The notes below the pieces were generated by a model that was given only the letters and a program-made list of their open reading frames with translations, did not search any database and was not told the DNA's origin. DNA of 17,028 nt from Deltaproteobacteria bacterium. GTDB taxonomy: Bacteria; Desulfobacterota; Syntrophia; Syntrophales; Smithellaceae. Where the stretch lies: positions 1 through 17,028 of the forward strand of contig DSAV01000131.1 of NCBI GenBank assembly GCA_011046295.1, given 5' to 3'. This document shows, in pieces, positions 1 through 7,096 of the stretch. Both the position numbers and the translations under genes were made by a program. Position 1 is the first letter of the stretch. Each line of letters opens with the position of its first letter.

Positions 1-174
1 ACAGGGGAATGCTCAAATCGGCAATAAATTTTCAAGTCGGTAACTCGTGTAATTAGCATTTTTAATAAATAAATTCTTTATGTTACTTGGTGTTAAATAA
101 TTCTATTCCGGACAGTAGTGATCGCGTAAATAAACTTACACCTTCCATCTCTAACGCCTCCCTTCAATATCCAC
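1..174. other. AT-rich non-coding stretch upstream of a truncated ligase
   Basis: This stretch is clearly richer in A+T than the genes that follow. All three forward frames carry stops; in the frame of the downstream ligase the last stop is the TAA at 127-129. The in-frame codons between that stop and 175 do not resemble an acyl-CoA ligase. No tRNA, hairpin-plus-T-run or recognisable promoter is visible. It probably marks a recombination or insertion junction that removed the 5' part of the ligase gene, but the sequence alone does not show what caused it. Confidence 0.5.
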
Positions 175-1389
175 ATGGGAGCGCCGGTCAGCAGCGCTAA
201 AAGCCTGGAACTGGAAAAAAATTGGCATCACTTTGGGGAACTGGTGCGCAGATACCCTAATCCTAAAAGATCAAGAACCCAAGTTGAACCAAAAGATCCG
301 GCAATGCTTCAGTTTACCGGCGGGACCACCGGCATTCCGAAAGCGGCAATTTTGACACACGCAAATATTGTTGCGGCAACGTTTCAGGCCGCCTTATGGG
401 GCAGCGCCACGATGCACCTGACTCCTCCGGAAAAACGCAATGTTATGGCTGTATTACCCTACTTTCATATTTACGGCAACATTGTCGTAATGAACTGGTC
501 AATTTTTCAGTGCGCCACACAAATTCAGGTTCCCCGCTTCAACGTTGATGAAATGGTTGAGCTTCTGGACAAGTTCGAACAAATAACGTTCTTCCCGACA
601 GTGCCCACCTTGATTACCGCGCTTATCAACCATCCGAAAGCGGAAGAATTAAGACTGGATAAAAAGCTGATGATGCTTAACTCGGGAGGCGCGCCCATGC
701 CGATGGAACTTATCGAACATGTCAAAGACATGGGGATTTACTTTTCGGAAGGCTACGGGCTTTCCGAATCAACATCTCTGGGTATATCAAATCCTATTTT
801 GGGATTAAAAAAGGTGGGGAGCATTGGCATTCCTTTTCCGGATAACGATGTCCGTCTTGTTGATGTGGAAAACGGAACCGTGGATGTTCCGGACGGTGAA
901 CCGGGCGAAATCATCATGAAAGGGCCGCTCATTATGCAGGGCTACTGGAATAATCCGGAAGAAACCAAAGGACAGCTGAGAGACGGCTGGCTGCATACTG
1001 GTGATATCGCCATTAGGGACGAAGACGGTTATATTTTTATTGTGGACAGAAAAAAGGATATGATTATCGCGGGCGGCTTCAATATTTACCCGCGTGATAT
1101 TGATGAAGTGCTGTTTCAGCATCCCAAAGTTGCCGAAGCCGTCTCTATGGGCGTGAAGGACGAATATCGTGGCGAGACAGTTAAGGCCTATATCGTTCTA
1201 AAACCAGGTCAGCACTGCACTGAAGAAGAAATTATCAATTTCTGCAAAGAAAAACTGGTGGCCTATAAAGTCCCCAAGCTCATCGAGTTCAGGGATTCCA
1301 TACCCAAATCAGCCGTCGGAAAAATATTACGTAAAATTCTACGGGAGGAAGAAGAAACAAAGATCAAAGAAAAACAAAAAACGAAATAA
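175..1389 (+). CDS. 5'-truncated long-chain acyl-CoA synthetase (AMP-binding), probable pseudogene
   Basis: This is the C-terminal part of an ANL-superfamily acyl-CoA ligase of the FadD type, which activates a carboxylate with ATP and CoA through an acyl-adenylate. It shows the P-loop TGGTTGIPK (residues 48-56), YGLSEST (194-200), GWLHTGD (271-277), the hinge region DRKKDMIIAGGFNIYP (291-306) and the catalytic lysine in PKSAVGK (Lys383). The adenylation core from the P-loop onward and the C-terminal lid are complete. However, the protein has 404 residues, whereas full members have about 550, and it begins only about 47 residues before the P-loop, so roughly 150 N-terminal residues are absent. 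No Shine-Dalgarno sequence precedes the ATG at 175, and the upstream in-frame codons up to the stop at 127 are not family-like. It is probably a broken gene. Substrate chain length cannot be read from the sequence. Confidence 0.85.
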   Translation: MGAPVSSAKSLELEKNWHHFGELVRRYPNPKRSRTQVEPKDPAMLQFTGGTTGIPKAAILTHANIVAATFQAALWGSATMHLTPPEKRNVMAVLPYFHIYGNIVVMNWSIFQCATQIQVPRFNVDEMVELLDKFEQITFFPTVPTLITALINHPKAEELRLDKKLMMLNSGGAPMPMELIEHVKDMGIYFSEGYGLSESTSLGISNPILGLKKVGSIGIPFPDNDVRLVDVENGTVDVPDGEPGEIIMKGPLIMQGYWNNPEETKGQLRDGWLHTGDIAIRDEDGYIFIVDRKKDMIIAGGFNIYPRDIDEVLFQHPKVAEAVSMGVKDEYRGETVKAYIVLKPGQHCTEEEIINFCKEKLVAYKVPKLIEFRDSIPKSAVGKILRKILREEEETKIKEKQKTK

Positions 1390-1422
1390 ATTAACCACTC
1401 CCATTATGAGAAAACGATTTCC

Positions 1423-1449
1423 TTGACTTATGCGGCTGACTTTTATAGG
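1423..1449 (+). promoter_or_regulatory. possible promoter for the small membrane peptide
   Basis: TTGACT (1423-1428) is followed after 15 bp by TATAGG (1444-1449). The spacing is short and the -10 is imperfect. A second candidate -10, TATAGT at 1477-1482, lies nearer the gene but has no good -35. This is a weak call that rests on position alone. Confidence 0.25.
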
Positions 1450-1506
1450 TTTAAATTACCGCGGGAAGTCACTTGGTATAGTAATAACAACACAGGAGGA
1501 GACGAG

Positions 1507-1608
1507 ATGGCTTTAGTAAAAGAAAAACGCAAGTTTAATTTTGTATTGCTGGCAGTGTTGATTATTGTAATTGTGATTGTTGCTTTGCTTTACGCAAGAG
1601 TATTCTAA
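1507..1608 (+). CDS. 33-residue single-pass membrane peptide
   Basis: This short open frame encodes a charged N-terminus (MALVKEKRKFNF) and one very hydrophobic segment rich in Val, Ile and Leu (about residues 13-29), ending in YARVF. Positive charge before the helix suggests an N-in single-pass inner-membrane peptide. The start is chosen at the ATG at 1507 because a perfect AGGAGG (1494-1499) sits 7 nt upstream; a longer in-frame reading from a TTG at 1423 would place that ribosome site inside the gene. It lies 117 bp after the truncated ligase on the same strand. I do not recognise the family, and it could act as a small regulator or stabiliser of a membrane complex, but nothing here shows which. 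The strong ribosome site and clean hydrophobic profile argue that it is real. Confidence 0.6.
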   Translation: MALVKEKRKFNFVLLAVLIIVIVIVALLYARVF

Positions 1609-1749
1609 AATTTCGCGCGAAAAGTCAGGGAAGAAATTTCTTTCCGATGTGTTTCTGATTGGTGCTGGTGACGTAACTCGGAGCATCCGGCACGTGTTAT
1701 TTGTTTCAGATTCGCTGCCGCAGGATAACCAGGAGGATGGATTTTTTAA
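1609..1749. other. intergenic region with two short perfect palindromes
   Basis: Two 12-bp perfect palindromes lie just after the membrane-peptide stop: TTTCGCGCGAAA (1611-1622) and AAGAAATTTCTT (1631-1642). Neither is followed by a T-run, so they do not form a standard terminator. The genes on either side converge here, so either palindrome might act as a transcript-end structure. An AGGAGG-ATG at 1731-1739 opens a frame of only about 20 codons that overlaps the 3' end of the opposite gene and is not called. Confidence 0.35.
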
Positions 1750-2394
1750 TTAAAGTCTCTTTTGCGCCTGCACGTTTCCCTGCCGGATTTGTTCAATAAA
1801 ATCAGCTTCACCTGTAATCTTCTGCTTGAATAACGTAACGCAGGAACCGGCATCAAAAATTTTGTGCGCGTCGGAGCCGCCCACACCGGGAATCCCAAGT
1901 TTTTGCATCGCTTTTTGCACTTTGGACACAGCCAAAGAGGAATGATCCGGATGATATAATTCGATAGCGTCAATGGGCAGATGGTAAATTTTGTCACCCG
2001 CGCCGTAGTAATGGGTCTTCCCCCGGCGCGACAGCTTATAAGGATGCGCGGCGATAATAATGCCTTTTTGATCATGTACCAGTTTTGCCAATTCGGCGGC
2101 GGCATAACGGCCGGTTAAACTATACTTCACGCCGAATACCAGAAAATCCCCTTCCATTTCATTTTTCTCATTGCGGGCGGAAATTTCCTGGCCGTTGATC
2201 AGGACAAGGCCATGCGGCGCGGCTATTTTTTTGAGCTTTTCGAATTCTTCATCCGGCCAGCGCATGCCGTGTTCGGTCAGCGCGAAGCCGTTTATTTTGG
2301 CTTCGAGCGCCTGCGCGATGAGTTCCTCCGGATGAATAAAAGAACAGTCGGAATATTTTTGCGTGTGAATGTGCAGATCAAAAACAGTTGTCAT
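1750..2394 (-). CDS. PHP-domain metal-dependent phosphoesterase
   Basis: This 214-residue protein consists of one PHP (polymerase and histidinol phosphatase) domain. The metal ligands of the family are visible: DLHIHT (His8, His10), TEHG (Glu41, His42), GQE (Glu70), AAHPYK (His117) and GGSDAH (Asp175, His177). Such proteins hydrolyse phosphoesters with a trinuclear metal centre; substrates range from histidinol phosphate to nucleotides, and none can be assigned here. It lies 56 nt downstream of hemB on the same strand, so it may be the last gene of the heme operon, although the gap is much larger than those between the biosynthetic genes. The ATG at 2394 has no obvious Shine-Dalgarno sequence, but DLHIHT at residue 6 fits the usual start of the domain. 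Confidence 0.85.
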   Translation of the reverse strand: MTTVFDLHIHTQKYSDCSFIHPEELIAQALEAKINGFALTEHGMRWPDEEFEKLKKIAAPHGLVLINGQEISARNEKNEMEGDFLVFGVKYSLTGRYAAAELAKLVHDQKGIIIAAHPYKLSRRGKTHYYGAGDKIYHLPIDAIELYHPDHSSLAVSKVQKAMQKLGIPGVGGSDAHKIFDAGSCVTLFKQKITGEADFIEQIRQGNVQAQKRL

Positions 2395-2410
2395 TAAATT
2401 TTTATTTAAA

Positions 2411-2435
2411 CATCAGAAAATTTAAACTACTGATG
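2411..2435 (-). other. weak hairpin between hemB and the PHP gene
   Basis: CATCAG and CTGATG form a 6-bp stem around a 13-nt AT-rich loop. On the minus strand the stem is followed by TTTAAATAAAAATTT rather than a clean T-run. It could attenuate transcription between hemB and the PHP gene or protect the 3' end of the hemB message, but it is a poor terminator. Confidence 0.25.
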
Positions 2436-2450
2436 AAAATATTCTCTCCA

Positions 2451-3425
2451 TTATTTATTCAGCAGGCGGGCCGCATCTTTGGCCCAGTAGGTTATTATTA
2501 TATCCGCGCCGGCTCTTTTGATGGCGGTTAGCGTTTCAAACATGGTTTTTTCTTCATCAAGCCAGCCTGCCTGCGCGGCGGCTTTAATCACGGAATATTC
2601 ACCGCTCACGTTATAAGCCGCCAGTGGCAGGTCGAATTCCTGTTTCGCGCGGTAAATGATATCCAGATAGGGAAGCGCGGGCTTGACCATGATGATGTCC
2701 GCGCCTTCGGCCACATCCAGAGAAATTTCCCTGATGGCTTCGTCGGCATTGGCCGGATCCATCTGATAAGCCCTGCGGTCGCCGAACCGCGGCGCGCTTT
2801 CGGCGGCCTCGCGAAACGGCCCGTAAAAAGACGAGGCGTATTTGGCGCAATAGGCCATAATCGGAATATCTTCCAACGCGTTTTCATCCAGCGCTTCGCG
2901 AATCGCCGCCACCTGCCCGTCCATCATCGCCGAGGGCGCCACCATGTCCGCGCCGGCTTGCGCCTGAGAAAGAGCGGTTTTCGCCAAAAGCTCCAGCGTG
3001 GCGTCATTGAGCACGCGCCCGTCTTCCACTATGCCGCAATGACCGTGGCTGGTGTATTCGCAAAGGCAGACATCAGTGATTACCAGCATCTCCGGCACGG
3101 CCTCCTTGACACTCTTTAGGGCCTGCTGAATTATTCCGTCTTTGGCATAAGCGCCGCTTGCCTTCTCGTCTTTTTTATCGGGAATGCCAAAAAGCAGCAG
3201 CGCCGGGATTTTAAGCTCTTGCGCCTCGCGCGCCTCTTTGACAATATTATCCACCGACATCTGAAATTGCCCAGGCATGGAAGCAATCGGTTTTTTTACA
3301 CCCTTCCCGCCCACTACGAAAAGCGGATAAACAAGATTTCCGATGCTGACGATTGTTTCGCGAACGAGCCTACGGAAATTTTCATTTTTTCTGAGCCGCC
3401 GCGGGCGGTAGTCAGGAAATTGCAT
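2451..3425 (-). CDS. hemB: porphobilinogen synthase (delta-aminolevulinate dehydratase)
   Basis: HemB condenses two 5-aminolevulinate molecules to porphobilinogen, the first common pyrrole of heme, siroheme and cobalamin synthesis in the cytoplasm. The two active-site lysines are seen at Lys195 (AYCAKYASSFYGPFREA) and Lys248 (MVKPALPYLD, the Schiff-base lysine). The cysteine cluster DVCLCEYTSHGHCG (Cys120, Cys122, Cys130) marks the zinc-binding type. At 324 residues the length is normal. The ATG at 3425 follows ahbC by 3 nt, and its ribosome site AAGGAG is formed by the last codons of ahbC, which suggests translational coupling. Confidence 0.97.
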   Translation of the reverse strand: MQFPDYRPRRLRKNENFRRLVRETIVSIGNLVYPLFVVGGKGVKKPIASMPGQFQMSVDNIVKEAREAQELKIPALLLFGIPDKKDEKASGAYAKDGIIQQALKSVKEAVPEMLVITDVCLCEYTSHGHCGIVEDGRVLNDATLELLAKTALSQAQAGADMVAPSAMMDGQVAAIREALDENALEDIPIMAYCAKYASSFYGPFREAAESAPRFGDRRAYQMDPANADEAIREISLDVAEGADIIMVKPALPYLDIIYRAKQEFDLPLAAYNVSGEYSVIKAAAQAGWLDEEKTMFETLTAIKRAGADIIITYWAKDAARLLNK

Positions 3426-3428
3426 GGC

Positions 3429-4613
3429 CTACTCCTTTTTTGCTATTTCTTTATCCGTTAAATAACAGGCGGGATCATCTCCCCAGATGTCGCCTGCCGC
3501 TTCCGCGCGCGCGCGGAAATTACCGCCGCAGACATTCAGCCAAACGCAGGCCGCGCAGCGGCCGCGCACGTGTTTTTTCTTGTCTTTTAATTTCATCAGA
3601 AATTCGTTTTGTTCATCCGTCCAGATTTTGCCGAAGGGCTTCTGCCGGATATTGCCCAGCGGCTGATTGCGCCAGAACTGATCCGGATACACTTCTCCGT
3701 CCCAGCTTACGCAACCGATACCATGGCCTGTAGAGTTGCCCTCATTCATCTCCAAAAGCTCCAGCACTTCTTTGGCGCGCTTAGGATTTTCTTTTTTCAT
3801 TTTCAAATAAAGATACGGCCCGTCGGCGTGATTATCCACGGTGAGAATTTCCGGCGCAAGTCCATTATCAAACATTTCTTTTGTCCGGGTGGCAATCAAA
3901 TCCAAAAGCGCGCGGGTTTCTTGATGCGTCAAATCTTCCTCGCGCAACTTGGAACCACGGCCCGTGTAAACCAGATGATAAAAACAAAGCCGCTCGATTT
4001 TCTCTTTTTTGAGTATATCAAACATCGCCGGCACGTCGGCGAGGTTGCGTTTATTTACCGTGAAACGAATCCCCACCTTAATTCCCGCGTTGTGGCAGTT
4101 GCGGATTCCTTCCATGGCTTTTTCGAACGCGCCTTTTGTGCCGCGGAAACGGTCATGCGTTTTTTCCAAGCCATCGAGACTTACCCCCACATAGGAAAGG
4201 TTTATTTTCCGCAATTTCGCGGCGATGTCTTTGGTAATCAGCGTGCCATTAGTGGAAATAACCGCGCGCAGGCCTTTATATGTGGCGTACTTGGCCAACT
4301 CCAGCAAATCCGGGCGCGTGAGCGGCTCACCGCCGGAAAACAAAATCACCGGCGCGCCGAAGTCCGCCAGATCGTCAATCAGTTTTTTTCCTTCCTCTGT
4401 CGTCAATTCATCGGGGTAATCAATATCGGCGGAAGCTGAATAGCAGTGAACGCATTTTAAATTACAGCGGCGCGTCATATTCCAGACAACCACTGGTTTT
4501 TTGTCCGCGGAAAATTGCAGCAAATGCGAGAGCAAATCTCCTGATTTTCTGTTGTAACGCAACACGTCGGATGGCTCCACCGCGCCGCAGTATAATTTGG
4601 AAATGCCGATCAT
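3429..4613 (-). CDS. ahbC: AhbC, 12,18-didecarboxysiroheme deacetylase (radical SAM)
   Basis: AhbC removes the two acetate side chains of 12,18-didecarboxysiroheme to give iron-coproporphyrin III in the alternative heme pathway of anaerobes and archaea. The radical SAM cluster motif is CNLKCVHC (Cys50, Cys54, Cys57), with GGEP at 94-97. A cysteine-rich C-terminal region (Cys301, Cys353, Cys356, Cys362, Cys383) suggests an auxiliary iron-sulfur cluster. Two family features favour AhbC over the related heme synthase AhbD and NirJ: the N-terminus MIGISKLYCG and the context VVWNMTRRCNLKC, where AhbD typically has a VAWE-TR-CNL form. This distinction comes from memory of the families. The gene sits 4 nt after cobA-hemD and 3 nt before hemB. 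Residual uncertainty is only among AhbC, AhbD and NirJ. Confidence 0.87.
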   Translation of the reverse strand: MIGISKLYCGAVEPSDVLRYNRKSGDLLSHLLQFSADKKPVVVWNMTRRCNLKCVHCYSASADIDYPDELTTEEGKKLIDDLADFGAPVILFSGGEPLTRPDLLELAKYATYKGLRAVISTNGTLITKDIAAKLRKINLSYVGVSLDGLEKTHDRFRGTKGAFEKAMEGIRNCHNAGIKVGIRFTVNKRNLADVPAMFDILKKEKIERLCFYHLVYTGRGSKLREEDLTHQETRALLDLIATRTKEMFDNGLAPEILTVDNHADGPYLYLKMKKENPKRAKEVLELLEMNEGNSTGHGIGCVSWDGEVYPDQFWRNQPLGNIRQKPFGKIWTDEQNEFLMKLKDKKKHVRGRCAACVWLNVCGGNFRARAEAAGDIWGDDPACYLTDKEIAKKE

Positions 4614-4617
4614 TTTA

Positions 4618-6168
4618 TCAATTCACATCCTTGGGATAGCATCTGTTCTTATCACAATTAATCAAGGACTGCACTAGGCCGGGCATGGTGTATTCTTTCT
4701 GCTCGATATCAACCTTAAATCCCGCTTTTTTTGCGGTAGCCGACGTTACCGGGCCAATGCAGGCAACGCGTACCCGCGGCGGCAGAACAAAATCCTTCCC
4801 CATTATTTCCACGAAATTGGTGACGGTGGAGGAACTGGTGAATGTAATCACATCCACCGCGCCCGCTTCAATCAGCGCCATTAATTCTTCTTTTTTCCGG
4901 CCCGAATTTACCGTCTGATACGCCCTCACAACGTCGACCGTGGCTCCCATTTTTCTTAGCCCTTCCGGCAGTGTATCACGGGCTTTGGCCGCGCGCGGAA
5001 TCAGAATATTTTTGCTCTGCAAATCCAATGCGGAAAAAGATTGCAAAATTCCTTCAGCGATGAACTCTTCCGGCACCAGATCAACCTTGATATCTTTTTC
5101 CTCAATCTGGCGGGCGGTGGCCGGGCCGATGCAGCAGATTTTTATTCCCTTTAAATCACGGATGTCTTTACCTTTATGCCGCAGGCGTTCAAAAAAGAAA
5201 TGCACGCCGTTGGCGCTGGTGAAAATCAGCCACTGATAATTTTCCAGCTGATCAAGGGCTTTATCCAAATCGCTCCAATCGTCAGGCGGCTCAATAGCTA
5301 TGGCGGGGAAAGATATGGGATTGGCGCCCTGCTCCAAAAGCAGACGCGCCAGATCATCGGTCTGTCGTTCCGGGCGTGTAATTACCACACCCAGACCAAA
5401 GAGCGGCTTGTTATCAAACCAGCAAAGTTTTTCACGCAGGTCAACCACGTCACCAACCACTAAAATAGCCGGCGGGCGGAAATCATTGGCGTGCGCCAGG
5501 ACGACAATGTTGGAAAGCATGCCAACTAAAACCTGCTGCGTGGGCAGGCTGCCGTTGCGGATCAGCGCCACGGGTGTTTCCGGCGTCTTGCCGTGTTTAA
5601 TGAGCTCTTTGGTAATCTGAGCAAGATTTTTCACGCCCATCAGAAAAACAAGCGTGCCGATTTTGGCGAGCGCCGCCCAGTCGATATCACTTTTTTCTTT
5701 CGTCGGATCTTCATGGCCGGTAACAAAAGCCACCGTGGAAGTAAAGCCCCGTTGCGTAAGAGGAATTCCCGCGTATGCCGGAACGGCTATAGCCGAGGTC
5801 ACCCCGGGAATGATTTCAAATTCCACATTATTCTCTGCCAGCTTTTGCGCTTCTTCTCCGCCGCGCCCGAAGATAAAAGGATCGCCGCCTTTGAGACGCG
5901 CCACGTTGTTGCCGGCCTTCGCCTCTTTTACCATCAATTCGTTTATCTGTTCTTGCGATAACGTGTGGTCGCCGCCCTTTTTACCCGCGTAAATAAAGCG
6001 CGCCTGTGCCGGCGCGAATTTCAGCAGCTCTTCGTTAACAAGATTGTCGTAAATGACAACATCAGCGGCAAGCAGCGCTTCCACGGCTTTGAGCGTAATC
6101 AGACCTGCGTCTCCCGGCCCCGCACCGATGATATATACTTTTCCTGTTTTTGTTTTTTGAACAGTCAT
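4618..6168 (-). CDS. cobA: CobA-HemD fusion: uroporphyrinogen-III C-methyltransferase / uroporphyrinogen-III synthase
   Basis: Two enzymes are fused in 516 residues. Residues 8-245 form a SUMT/CobA-type SAM methyltransferase that makes precorrin-2 from uroporphyrinogen III; GAGPGD (15-20), GGDPFIFGRG (94-103) and TQRGF (139-142 region) are its signatures. Residues from about 255 to 505 form HemD, which closes and inverts ring D of hydroxymethylbilane; VITRPERQ opens it and TFTSSSTVTNF is a typical late motif. The order CobA then HemD is a known fusion in anaerobes. Because the product of the second domain is the substrate of the first, the fusion can steer uroporphyrinogen III toward siroheme, which suits a cell that makes heme from siroheme. 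The ATG follows the hemC stop by 1 nt. Confidence 0.96.
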   Translation of the reverse strand: MTVQKTKTGKVYIIGAGPGDAGLITLKAVEALLAADVVIYDNLVNEELLKFAPAQARFIYAGKKGGDHTLSQEQINELMVKEAKAGNNVARLKGGDPFIFGRGGEEAQKLAENNVEFEIIPGVTSAIAVPAYAGIPLTQRGFTSTVAFVTGHEDPTKEKSDIDWAALAKIGTLVFLMGVKNLAQITKELIKHGKTPETPVALIRNGSLPTQQVLVGMLSNIVVLAHANDFRPPAILVVGDVVDLREKLCWFDNKPLFGLGVVITRPERQTDDLARLLLEQGANPISFPAIAIEPPDDWSDLDKALDQLENYQWLIFTSANGVHFFFERLRHKGKDIRDLKGIKICCIGPATARQIEEKDIKVDLVPEEFIAEGILQSFSALDLQSKNILIPRAAKARDTLPEGLRKMGATVDVVRAYQTVNSGRKKEELMALIEAGAVDVITFTSSSTVTNFVEIMGKDFVLPPRVRVACIGPVTSATAKKAGFKVDIEQKEYTMPGLVQSLINCDKNRCYPKDVN

Positions 6169-6169
6169 T

Positions 6170-7084
6170 TTAGCACATCAACTCCAGCAGTCCTTTGCCG
6201 CCTTTTTCCAGAATCAAATCCGCCAATTTTTTCCCCAGCACTTGAGCCTCTTCGATTTCTCCCCAGACTTTATCCCTGATCACTGTCGAACCATTCGGCG
6301 CGGCCAGCAACCCTTCCAGCGTCAATCTTTCTCCTTCCAGTAATCCGTAAGCCGCCATGGGCAGACGGCAGCCGCCGCCCAACGCCCTCAGATAGGCGCG
6401 CTCCGCGCTCACTTCCGCAGCGGTTTGCGGATGATTTAACCTGGCGCAAATCCCGGCCAAATCCGCGTCGCTTCCTCTTACCTGCAATCCCAGCGCTCCC
6501 TGACCCGCCGCCGGCAGCATCAATTCCACGGGCAGATACTGCGTAATTTTTCCCAGATATCCCATCCTCTTCATGCCTGCCGCCGCCAGGATAACACCGG
6601 TAAGATTTTCCGTCTCTATTTTTTTGAGCCTGGTGTCGATATTACCGCGCAGCGGCATAATATTCACATCCGGCATCATCGCTTTAATCTGCGCGGCGCG
6701 CCTGAGCGACCCGGTGCCGATTTTCGCGCCTTTAGGCATGAATTCCATCTTTACATTGCCGCGCGAAACTAAAATATCGCGCGCGTCTTCGCGCGGCATA
6801 ATCGCCGCAAAAATTAATTTCTGCGGAGTCTCGCCCGGCACGTCTTTCATGCTGTGCACCGCCAGATCAATGTTTCCGGCAAGCAATGCCTCTTCGATTT
6901 CCTTGACAAAAACCCCCTGCCCGCCAATTTGCGCGAGTGAAACATCCTGCATGATATCGCCCTTGGTTTTAATCACGCAGATATCAGCCTCTGTTTCCGG
7001 CGCGGCTTTTTTTAAGGCATCCACAACATAATTCGTCTGTGCCAACGCCAGTTTGCTGCCGCGCGTTCCTACTTTTATATGCAC
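6170..7084 (-). CDS. hemC: hydroxymethylbilane synthase (porphobilinogen deaminase)
   Basis: HemC links four porphobilinogen units into hydroxymethylbilane. The N-terminal GTRGSKLALAQ, VHSMKD with catalytic Asp81, and LRALGGGCRLP with the dipyrromethane-cofactor cysteine Cys239 are all intact, and 304 residues is a normal length. The start is a GTG at 7084: it yields the expected MHIKVGTRGS beginning and lies 5 nt after AAAGGA. An ATG that overlaps it by one base is out of frame. The gene begins 12 nt after hemA and ends 1 nt before the CobA-HemD fusion that uses its product. Confidence 0.97.
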   Translation of the reverse strand: MHIKVGTRGSKLALAQTNYVVDALKKAAPETEADICVIKTKGDIMQDVSLAQIGGQGVFVKEIEEALLAGNIDLAVHSMKDVPGETPQKLIFAAIMPREDARDILVSRGNVKMEFMPKGAKIGTGSLRRAAQIKAMMPDVNIMPLRGNIDTRLKKIETENLTGVILAAAGMKRMGYLGKITQYLPVELMLPAAGQGALGLQVRGSDADLAGICARLNHPQTAAEVSAERAYLRALGGGCRLPMAAYGLLEGERLTLEGLLAAPNGSTVIRDKVWGEIEEAQVLGKKLADLILEKGGKGLLELMC

Positions 7085-7096
7085 ATTTATCCTTTC

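Noticed and set aside
106..118. CCGGACAGT near the window start, shared with the insertion-sequence end at 15211-15219
   Set aside because: Only nine bases match and the following bases diverge from the 21-bp repeat, so a second element end near the truncated ligase cannot be supported.
3609..4439. Long open frame (276 codons) on the plus strand opposite ahbC
   Set aside because: It lies entirely antisense to a gene with intact catalytic motifs, has no recognisable domain or ribosome site, and reflects the codon pattern of the real gene.
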